From: Anaerolineaceae bacterium
GTDB taxonomy: Bacteria; Planctomycetota; Phycisphaerae; FEN-1346; JAACEH01
Direction of reading: 5' to 3'
Length of the DNA stretch: 9,390 nucleotides
NCBI GenBank assembly: GCA_011682595.1
Contig: JAACEH010000077.1
Span: forward strand, 1 to 9,390
Part shown: piece by piece, positions 1-7,962 of the stretch
How the letters are laid out: every line of letters starts with the position of its first letter
Numbering within the stretch: position 1 is the first letter of the stretch
Notes under the pieces: model-generated
What the model saw: only the letters and a program-made list of their open reading frames with translations
What the model was told of the DNA's origin: nothing
Database searches by the model: none
Position numbers and translations under genes: made by a program

Positions 1-102
1 TCGCTGGCGACGCATGTTCCGTGATTCCACGACATGGGCTCTCCAAGCAGCCCAGGCCACCCCGTCGCATGAAAAATCCACCTACAAACGCGACGTGCAC
101 CC

Positions 103-124
103 GGCGGGGGGAGGGGGAGGGAGG
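103..124 (+). repeat. Purine-rich G tract with G-quadruplex potential
   Basis: The runs are GG, GGGGGG, GGGGG, GGG and GG, each separated by a single base. Only three runs have three or more G, so a two-tetrad or bulged quadruplex is possible but not a textbook four-by-three motif. It lies about 70-90 bases upstream of the sigma-54-like site and about 120 bases upstream of rpsU. It could be a structural or protein-binding element, or simple low-complexity sequence. Confidence 0.4.
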
Positions 125-131
125 AAAAGAC

Positions 132-157
132 TTGAATGATCGGCCCACATTTACTAT
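132..157 (+). promoter_or_regulatory. Weak sigma-70-type promoter candidate
   Basis: TTGAAT (132-137) and TACTAT (152-157) resemble -35 and -10 boxes, with 4 of 6 matches each. The 14-base spacer is shorter than the usual 16-18. The same TTACTAT string recurs at 7535-7541 upstream of rsfS with a better-spaced -35. If used, it would start rpsU transcription near 165 and place the sigma-54-like site inside the transcribed leader. Confidence 0.25.
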
Positions 158-191
158 CCTGTGGAGCTTAGGTGCGGCCTGAGCGTGTGGC

Positions 192-208
192 TTGGCACGG
201 TTGTTGCG
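192..208 (+). promoter_or_regulatory. Sigma-54 (-24/-12) promoter for rpsU
   Basis: The sequence TTGGCACGGTTGTTGCG matches the RpoN consensus YTGGCACGRNNNTTGCW at every fixed position except the last W, which is G. The invariant GG (194-195) and GC (206-207) have the required 10 bases between them. The predicted transcription start is about 219. That gives a leader of roughly 26 bases which still contains the GAGG ribosome binding site (236-239) before the rpsU ATG at 245. Motif quality and position agree, so chance is unlikely, but use in vivo is an inference. Sigma-54 promoters need an enhancer-binding activator; no clear activator-site palindrome was identified in the 190 bases upstream. 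Confidence 0.6.
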
Positions 209-233
209 ATTATCCGGAGAAGAGAAAGGCAGG

Positions 234-245
234 TTGAGGCCTCAA
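234..245. promoter_or_regulatory. 12-bp perfect palindrome over rpsU ribosome binding site
   Basis: TTGAGGCCTCAA reads the same on both strands. It includes the Shine-Dalgarno GAGG (236-239) and ends on the first base of the rpsU ATG. As DNA it could be a dimer binding site just downstream of the predicted sigma-54 start. As RNA, the CCUC half could pair with the GAGG of another transcript or of the ribosome-binding stretch itself. The loop is too tight for a stable perfect hairpin. A regulatory role is inference; part of the symmetry comes from the Shine-Dalgarno itself. Confidence 0.35.
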
Positions 246-430
246 TGATCAAGATTCGAGCCCGAGGCAATGAATCGGTCGAACAGATGATGAAGCGTTT
301 CAAGAAGCTTTGTGAGAAAGAGGGGCTCATTCGGGACATCAAACGTAACGCTTATTACGAGAAACCGAGTGAGCGTCGTCGCCGTTCGCTGCGCAAGAGT
401 CGCCGGGCGGCCAGCGCCGCGAAACGCTAA
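245..430 (+). CDS. rpsU: 30S ribosomal protein bS21
   Basis: A 61-residue, very basic protein with the bS21 pattern: an N-terminal strand (MIKIRARGNESVEQ), the helix MKRFKKLCEKEGL (residues 16-28), the conserved YYEKPSERRRR block (37-47) and a lysine/arginine/alanine-rich tail. bS21 is the late-assembling small-subunit protein near the anti-Shine-Dalgarno platform of 16S rRNA and helps initiation on natural mRNAs. The ATG at 245 is chosen because it gives the exact family N-terminus and has GAGG 5 bases upstream. The in-frame GTG at 161 would add 28 residues with no bS21 similarity and would run through the promoter. It appears monocistronic: 174 bases with a strong hairpin separate it from the next gene. 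In many bacteria rpsU precedes dnaG and rpoD; that linkage is absent here. Confidence 0.93.
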   Translation: MIKIRARGNESVEQMMKRFKKLCEKEGLIRDIKRNAYYEKPSERRRRSLRKSRRAASAAKR

Positions 431-507
431 GTGGTCTGATGCATGTTTTGCGGCGTCAGGGGCCGTGGTCTGGCGCAGGGAAGGCCATGGCGAATGTTCG
501 GGAGATG

Positions 508-552
508 ATCACGGCCGGACTTTCGGGCAGACCGTGGTGTCCGAGCCGTGAT
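508..552 (+). terminator. Strong hairpin between rpsU and the ABC operon
   Basis: ATCACGGC (508-515) plus CGGAC (516-520) pairs with GTCCG (539-543) and GCCGTGAT (545-552). This gives 13 Watson-Crick pairs broken only by a bulged A at 544; two outer G-U pairs (507/553 and 506/554) could extend it. The 18-base loop can form a small inner CGG/CCG stem. No U-tract follows, so this is not a classical intrinsic terminator. It may be a U-less terminator or 3'-end stabiliser for rpsU, or a regulatory structure ahead of the ABC operon. The rest of the 431-604 gap holds a direct repeat GTGGTCTG (431-438, 465-472) whose GGTCTG could pair with CAGACC (528-533) in the hairpin loop. A poor promoter candidate is also present (TTGAGC 552-557, TATGTG 576-581). 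Confidence 0.45.
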
Positions 553-591
553 TGAGCCGTACACCCGGGGAAACTTATGTGATCCCGCTTA

Positions 592-607
592 GAGGGCATT
601 TGCGTTG
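592..607 (+). promoter_or_regulatory. Ribosome binding site setting the TTG start of the ABC ATPase
   Basis: GAGGG (592-596) lies 8 bases before TTG (605-607) and directly after an in-frame TAG (590-592), so no more upstream start is possible in that frame. The adjacent GTG at 608 is 11 bases from the same GAGGG and is the alternative. This placement supports translation of the frame that encodes the ATPase N-terminus, upstream of the frameshift at 688-703. Confidence 0.6.
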
Positions 608-1488
608 GTGGAGCAGGTTGCTGCGGCCGAAACACACCAGGTTGTGAAGGTCTACACCGACTTCTGGGGTCGGCCGAAAGTTCGGGCCCTGAACGCCTGA
701 ACGGACTGAATCTGACGGTTCGCCAGGGCGAAATCTTCGGGCTCCTCGGACCGAACGGCTCCGGAAAAACAACCACCATCAAACTCCTGCTGGGATTGCT
801 GCACCCCACGCGCGGCTCGGTCCGGGTGCTCGGCCGCCCGGCTTCCAATGTGCAGAAGAACGCCGAACTCGGCTACCTGCCGGAAGAGAGCTATCTCTAC
901 CGCTTCCTGAGCGGCGAGGAGACGCTGTTGTTCTACGGCCGCCTGTTCGGCCTGCGGGGCAAGGCCCTGCGCAAGAGGGTTGTTGAACTGCTGGAGATGG
1001 TCAAACTCGACCGCCGGGCCAGCAAGCGAGCCCTAAAAGAGTATTCCAAGGGCATGAGCCGCCGCATCGGACTGGCCCAGGCCCTGATCAACGATCCGAA
1101 GTTCATCCTGCTCGACGAGCCGACGACGGGGTTGGACCCCGTGGGCACGCGGGAAATAAAGGACCTGATCAAGGAAATGAAAGCCCAGGGGCGGACCGTT
1201 CTGATGAGTTCGCACCTCCTGGCCGACGTCGAGGACGTCTGCGACCGCATCGCCATCCTGGTCCGCGGAGACATGCGGGAGTGCGGCGAGGTCAGCGAAC
1301 TGCTGACCGTGCGCGACATCTTCCAATTGCGTGCTCGCAACGTGCCGCCGGAGACTGTGCGGCAGGTGCACAAGCTGCTTTCGGACAAGGGGGCAACCCA
1401 GGTCGAAGCGTCCCACCCGCGGATGACCCTCGAAGAGTTGTTCCTCAACGTGATTTCGCAGGAGCGGCAGAACGCCGACCCGCAGTAG
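605..1488 (+). CDS. ABC-2 type exporter ATPase, interrupted by an 8-bp duplication
   Basis: This is the ATP-hydrolysing subunit of an ABC-2 exporter (CcmA/NatA-like), expected to act as a cytoplasmic dimer under the permease. Deleting one copy of the 8-bp repeat at 688-703 gives one 291-residue protein. Its motifs are Walker A GPNGSGKTT (46-54), a Q-loop of the GYLPEES type (87-93), signature YSKGMSRR (144-151), Walker B FILLDEP (164-170, catalytic Glu 169) and H-loop His 201. The C-terminal tail ends in MTLEELFLNVI, usual for the family. As written, the frame starting at TTG 605 encodes the family N-terminus (VVKVYTDFWGRPKVRAL) and stops at TGA 698-700. The rest continues in the next frame, which has no ATG, GTG or TTG until 796, after Walker A, so starting there could not give a working ATPase. 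It may be a pseudogene, a switchable gene or an assembly error. The permease follows 32 bases later. Family call is sure; intactness is not. Confidence 0.85.
688..703 (+). repeat. 8-bp tandem duplication (CCTGAACG x2) causing a frameshift
   Basis: CCTGAACG at 688-695 is repeated exactly at 696-703. With one copy removed the reading is GCC CTG AAC GGA CTG AAT (A L N G L N), the normal beta-strand sequence before Walker A in this ATPase family. With both copies the frame runs into TGA at 698-700. Eight is not a multiple of three, so gain or loss of one copy switches the frame. Confidence 0.9.
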
Positions 1489-1520
1489 GACGGCCTCTGC
1501 AAGTACCGGCGGACCAACCC

Positions 1521-3450
1521 ATGGTCAACAACCGTACATTTCCTTCCCAGCCCGGCGGCCCCGGCAGTTGCGCCGCCGCGACGACCGGCCGCAACCCGCC
1601 TGCCCGCGGGCACCCGTTTCTGTCCGGTGTGGCCTCCGACCTGGCCCACTTCTCGCCGCGGCGAACCTGGGCCATGGCCCGGCTGATGGTCCGCGAGGCG
1701 ATCCGCCTGAGGGTCCTGGGCGTGTTGGTCGTGGGCCTGCTGGCTATTATCGTGGCCGACCTGACCTCGCGGTACTTCGATCCCGTCTTCCAGGCCACCG
1801 GCGGCCTGATCGCCGTCGCCGAGGTTACCATCACCCTGGTCGGCATGGCCCTGGCCCTGTTTCTGGCGACCTACAGCGTGCCACACGAGCTGACGACCCG
1901 GACCGTCTACAGTCTGGTCACCAAGCCCGTCTCGCGGCTGGAGATCATCGCCGGCAAGATGCTCGGCCTGATGGTCGTCCTGGCCATGGTCACCTTCGGA
2001 CTCGGCCTGTTGAGCTACGGCTACATTCTTCACCGGGCGCAAGGCCATGGCCGCAGCCCGCCTCCAGGAGCGTCCGGCGGACGATCAGCCGCTGGCCCTG
2101 CGAACCATCGCCGAGCGAGGACCGCTGGGCGCCGTGGTCTACCAGAAGCCGAGCCAGTCGCTGCGCATCGTTTACCGGGAAGGCCGCCGGGACGTCGAAT
2201 GGCTCTCCGGATACGTGACCCACCGGGCCCACTGGGGGTTCTCTGGTCTGCCGCTTGAGGCGACCAACAGTGGCCGCACCCGTGTGTTAATCGACGTGCA
2301 ATTGCCGCCGCCGGCAACCGGGCGGCCGTGGTCGGACCAGCAGCGAAAGGTGCGCGTCCGCCTGCACGACGGGTCGCCAAGGAGCCAGCAGTCGTTGGCC
2401 CGCGTCTATCAACTCGACAAGGACGGTCACCTGGAAATCACGATTCCGGGAACCCGCCCGGACGGCAAGAGCTTCTACACCGGCGGGCAACTGTGGGTCA
2501 GCCTGTGCGGGGCGGGCACGAGACTGACGGGGGCCGATGAGCCAGCAATACCAATCGCCGTCAAGGACTCCTCCTGCAAGATTCTCCTGCCCGAGGGCCG
2601 ATCTATCGTCTCGGGCAGCGGCCTGATGCTTTCGACGAGCTTCTCGAGCAACAAATCGTGGATCGGCGGGGGAGGATCGACCGGCCTGCTGATGGGCCGC
2701 GTGCGGTTCGACGATCTTCCCTCCGGGGTGGTCGGCGCCGGGCAGGCAACTCTGCAGATCGACGTCGCCGTGCCGACGGCCAGCAACGTCGCCCCCGACG
2801 CGCGGGCCCAGGTGACGATAGTCAACGACACCACAGGCGACCGCCACAGGGCGACCTTCCGCCCCGAGAAGGGCACAACGGCCCTGGTTGACGTGCCGGC
2901 CAAGCTCCTCAAGGGCGATCGGCTCTCGGTCTACCTCAGGTCGCTCGACGAGCGGGTCGAAATGGGCATCAACGACCAGAGCATCCACCTGCGGATCGCC
3001 GACCGCCCCTTCATTTTCAACTGGGCAAAGGTGCTGGTCATGATGTGGCTCAGTTTCTGCGTGGTGGCCGCCATCGGTCTGTGCATCAGCACCTTTGTCG
3101 GCTGGTATGTGGCCGTGCTGTTTACCGCCATCGCAATGGTTGTGGCCAACGTATGGTCGAGCGTCGTCACTGCGGCGATGCGGGGCCGGATTGCCGTGCT
3201 GGGCTCGGCCAAGGGAGGCGGCAGCCCAGTGGCCTCGCAGATCTACGCGGCTGTCTTCCGGTTCTTCGGCCGGCTGCTGCCGGACTTCGACAAGATGGAC
3301 TATGGCGACGTGGCCTCCCGCGGCGTCGACGCCCCGCTGTCGGCCCTGGTGGGGATTCCCGAGGGGGCCCTGTGGCACGCTCTTCTTTACACGCTGGCCA
3401 TGGTGGCCCTGGGCTACGTGATCTTCCGTCTGAGGGAGGTGGCCCGATGA
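1521..3450 (+). CDS. ABC-2 permease with large extracytoplasmic domain, one-base frame change
   Basis: This is the membrane subunit paired with the preceding ATPase. The first frame (from ATG 1521; ATG 1674 is an alternative and neither has a clear Shine-Dalgarno) encodes a basic N-terminus and three membrane segments, at about 1713-1780, 1797-1875 and 1959-2030. The cytoplasmic motif EL.TRTVYSLVTKPVSR..I.GK, typical of ABC-2 permeases, lies between segments two and three. Near 2035-2046 the coding character moves to the next frame. From there a beta-rich domain of about 325 residues leads to segments at about 3022-3100, 3100-3170 and 3370-3440, ending in a basic cytoplasmic tail. Dropping one base, for example one G of GGG at 2035-2037, gives a 642-residue, six-span protein. 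The second frame is closed by TGA at 2011, and the first becomes arginine/proline-rich nonsense up to 2258. The substrate is unknown. The stop overlaps the next start (ATGA). Confidence 0.75.
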
Positions 3451-4622
3451 GTAGAACCCCCCGGCAACATCTGCTGCTGGTGGCGGCGGCGGTCGTCTTT
3501 GCGATCACTTATTTTCTGGAGACCAGCATCCTCGGGCCGCGGCGGCTGGCCATGCAGGGCTACATGGCCGCCCTGCCCCGAGCCCTGGTTCACGCGGCCT
3601 CCTACAACTCGGCCCGGGCGGCCGGCGAGAGGCCGCGATTCATCCCCGGCGAGCAGCGACTTGACATCAGCGACCTGCCCAGCCGCGCTGCGGCCCTGAG
3701 CCTCGGGGGGCTGCGAGGCTTCTTCGCCATCTATCTCTGGATGCAGGCCGAGAACCAGAAGAACCTCCGCATTCACGACGATCTGCTCGACACCTATTAC
3801 CGCATCGCCAGCCTGCAGCCGGACTATCCGGCCACCTGGTCGTTCCACGCCTGGAACCTGGCCTACAACCTGTCCGTCCAGTGGTCGACCCCCGAACGGC
3901 GATACGAGTGGGTCCGCCACGGCATCAACTTCCTGGCCGAGGGCATCCGCCGCAATCCTGACAGCGTCGAACTGCTGGAGAAGATGGGGCAGATCTACTA
4001 CTGGAAGATCGGCAACAATAACAATGCCGATGACCGGGCATACTTCTCGGCACAGGTGGTCAAGGACGACGGGGCCAGCCCGCTGCTGCTGGCCTACGAG
4101 TGGTACGACCGGGCTCGCCGCATCCAGGATGAGGCCGGCGTGCCGCACCCGATGTTCAGCCGCAAGATTCTGCACGGCCAGGCCTGCCACGCCATGCACG
4201 CCTATGCCAAAGAGGTGACCCGCCAGGCGCTGAACCGCCTGAGGCTGGCCGCCGAGATGCAGAAGGCCGGACCGCCCGACGAGACGGCCGAGGCCGAGGC
4301 GGCGCACCGCAAGGCCATAGCCGAGGAGTTCAAAGCGGGTCGGGCCGCTCTGGACAAGGCCCTTGGGTTGTGGAAGACCGCCGGGGACGAGTGGGAAAGC
4401 CAGAAAGGACGATTTCCCAACGACTATAACGCGAACATTTTCGGACAGGGCGCCTACAAGGCGGGCCAACTGCTCGAACGGTTCGCCGAACATATGACTG
4501 TCGAGTCGCTGCAGAAAGATCCGCGGTCGTTTCTTATTCGCGTCAAGTCGGCCCAGGGGCTCGACCTGCTGGTCAAACCGTTTACTTATCAGGAAGCAAC
4601 GTCGCCATCGATCACCCTTTGA
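3447..4622 (+). CDS. Membrane-anchored TPR-like protein of the ABC operon
   Basis: A 391-residue protein with one N-terminal membrane segment (about residues 8-30) and no lipobox, so probably anchored with its body outside the membrane. Residues 85-190 form a helical block, GLRGFFAIYLWMQAENQKN...DDLLDTYYRIASLQPDYPATW..HAWNLAYNLS, resembling TPR-like proteins that I recall next to ABC-2 transporters; this is from memory, not a search. A second helical region (about 210-345) includes an Ala/Glu/Lys-rich stretch (260-305) that may be a coiled coil. The ATG overlaps the permease stop (ATGA) and follows GGGAGG (3434-3439) by 7 bases, so translation is likely coupled. Unlike the two genes before it, it is uninterrupted. 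It could be a periplasmic adaptor or assembly factor for the exporter; its biochemical function is unknown. Confidence 0.75.
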   Translation: MSRTPRQHLLLVAAAVVFAITYFLETSILGPRRLAMQGYMAALPRALVHAASYNSARAAGERPRFIPGEQRLDISDLPSRAAALSLGGLRGFFAIYLWMQAENQKNLRIHDDLLDTYYRIASLQPDYPATWSFHAWNLAYNLSVQWSTPERRYEWVRHGINFLAEGIRRNPDSVELLEKMGQIYYWKIGNNNNADDRAYFSAQVVKDDGASPLLLAYEWYDRARRIQDEAGVPHPMFSRKILHGQACHAMHAYAKEVTRQALNRLRLAAEMQKAGPPDETAEAEAAHRKAIAEEFKAGRAALDKALGLWKTAGDEWESQKGRFPNDYNANIFGQGAYKAGQLLERFAEHMTVESLQKDPRSFLIRVKSAQGLDLLVKPFTYQEATSPSITL

Positions 4623-4630
4623 TTTTTCGC

Positions 4631-4657
4631 TTGCCCGACACGCTTCAAAACTGTAAT
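4631..4657 (+). promoter_or_regulatory. Possible promoter of the pyrophosphatase gene
   Basis: TTGCCC (4631-4636) and TGTAAT (4652-4657, 5 of 6 matches to TATAAT) are separated by 15 bases, slightly short. They lie in the only AT-richer part of the 108-base gap between the TPR-like gene and hppA, and would give a leader of about 65 bases. No convincing terminator hairpin was found in the gap, so read-through from the ABC operon remains possible. Confidence 0.3.
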
Positions 4658-4730
4658 AAGTGAGACGCTTGCGAGGATTCTACCCGTTAGGGGCGCGGTA
4701 CTTTTCTCACGGAAACACTGGAGGCCCATT

Positions 4731-7478
<2,748 letters not shown>

Positions 7479-7500
7479 CGGCCGCATGGGGTGGATGTGC

Positions 7501-7515
7501 TTAACCTATGGTTGA
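7501..7515 (+). terminator. Small hairpin after hppA, weak terminator candidate
   Basis: TTAACC (7501-7506) pairs with GGTTGA (7510-7515) around a TAT loop, 6 pairs including one wobble. It is followed only by TTTG and not by a real T-tract. Its right arm overlaps the TTGATT box proposed for rsfS. Confidence 0.2.
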
Positions 7516-7541
7516 TTTGCCCAGCGGCGCCCGGTTACTAT
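7512..7541 (+). promoter_or_regulatory. Probable promoter of rsfS-argS
   Basis: TTGATT (7512-7517) and TACTAT (7536-7541) are separated by 18 bases and each matches 4 of 6 consensus positions. Transcription would start near 7548, about 15 bases before the rsfS Shine-Dalgarno. An imperfect inverted repeat (AGCGGCG 7523-7529, CGCCGTT 7548-7554) flanks the -10 box and might be an operator; this is weak. Confidence 0.35.
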
Positions 7542-7562
7542 TCGTTTCGCCGTTGCAGCTTG

Positions 7563-7578
7563 AAGGAGAGTTGATATC
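7563..7578 (+). promoter_or_regulatory. Shine-Dalgarno pointing at an ATC start for rsfS
   Basis: AAGGAG (7563-7568) is a near-perfect anti-Shine-Dalgarno match. Exactly 7 bases later lies ATC (7576-7578), in the rsfS frame. The only standard start codon nearby, TTG at 7571, is just 2 bases from the site and in another frame that stops at TAA after 14 codons. The first standard in-frame start, GTG 7639, has no comparable site. Confidence 0.55.
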
Positions 7579-7962
7579 GAGAGCAAGGATCTGGCAATTG
7601 CCCTGGCCCGGGTAACCGCCGAGAACCGCTGCCGCGAAGTGATGGTTCTGGACCTCGAGGGTGTCAGCCCGGTGACCGATTTTTTTGTTATCGCCACGGG
7701 GACCAGCCGCCGGCAGATGGGGACCGTCCTGGCCAAGATCGAGGAGTTCATCAAGTCCCAACCCGAGGCCGGCAAGCCCATCGGGACCGAGGGCATGGAT
7801 TCCGACCGCTGGGCCCTGATCGACCTGTTCGACGTCATCGTCCATGTCTTCGCCCCCGAGGCCCGAAGTTTCTACGCCCTGGAACTGCTGTGGGGCGACG
7901 CCCCGCGGGTCGATTGGCAGGACGGCTGGCAGCGACCGGGCGAGACGGACGAGGTGTCTTAG
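7576..7962 (+). CDS. rsfS: Ribosome silencing factor RsfS (DUF143/Iojap)
   Basis: RsfS binds uL14 of the 50S subunit and blocks joining with 30S, damping translation in poor nutrients. Family features are LDLEGVSPVTDFFVIATGTSRRQM (split here as LDLEGVSPVTDFF then VIATGTSRRQM), then DRWALIDLFDVIVHVFAPEARSFY and LELLWGDAP near the end. From ATC 7576 the protein is 128 residues, normal for the family. The first 22 (ESKDLAIALARVTAENRCREVM) align in character with helix 1 of other RsfS proteins, so coding clearly extends upstream of GTG 7639. In-frame sequence is closed by TGA at 7561 and holds no ATG, GTG or TTG before 7639. Options are a rare AUC start, an ATG changed to ATC by mutation or base error, or a lost base joining it to TTG 7571. 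The stop codon directly abuts the argS ATG. Function sure, start uncertain. Confidence 0.88.
   Translation: MESKDLAIALARVTAENRCREVMVLDLEGVSPVTDFFVIATGTSRRQMGTVLAKIEEFIKSQPEAGKPIGTEGMDSDRWALIDLFDVIVHVFAPEARSFYALELLWGDAPRVDWQDGWQRPGETDEVS

Larger units (their letters stand above)
1..160. other. Upstream region with no supported gene
   Basis: No reading frame here has recognisable protein character; frame 1 stops within 25 bases and the others give low-complexity translations. A short inverted repeat, TGGGCT (35-40) with AGCCCA (49-54), could form a 6-bp hairpin with an 8-base loop. It lacks a following T run, so it is only a weak candidate for the terminator of a gene to the left. The rest is the purine-rich tract and promoter region described separately. 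Confidence 0.5.

Noticed and set aside
161..244. GTG-initiated 28-residue extension of bS21
   Set aside because: Not bS21-like, no Shine-Dalgarno, and it would place the sigma-54 promoter inside the coding region; ATG 245 gives the exact family N-terminus.
796..1488. TTG 796 as the start of the ABC ATPase
   Set aside because: It would remove Walker A (748-774), which is intact upstream in the same frame; 605 with GAGGG is the natural start.
933..2048. 371-codon minus-strand frame across the ABC ATPase and permease
   Set aside because: Repetitive Gly/Gln/Asp/His composition; the opposite strand carries a complete set of ABC motifs.
1668..2052. Recurring GGCCATGGCC-type palindromes (1671, 2043 and similar elsewhere)
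   Set aside because: They arise from Ala/Met codons in GC-rich genes, with variable flanks and no regular spacing; not a convincing iterated element.
3414..4493. 359-codon minus-strand frame opposite the TPR-like gene
   Set aside because: Shadow composition; the plus-strand gene has a membrane anchor, a strong Shine-Dalgarno and an ATGA overlap with the permease.
4623..4730. Riboswitch or terminator in the gap before hppA
   Set aside because: Only short direct repeats (CGCTTGC) were seen; no stable hairpin or known riboswitch core could be traced.
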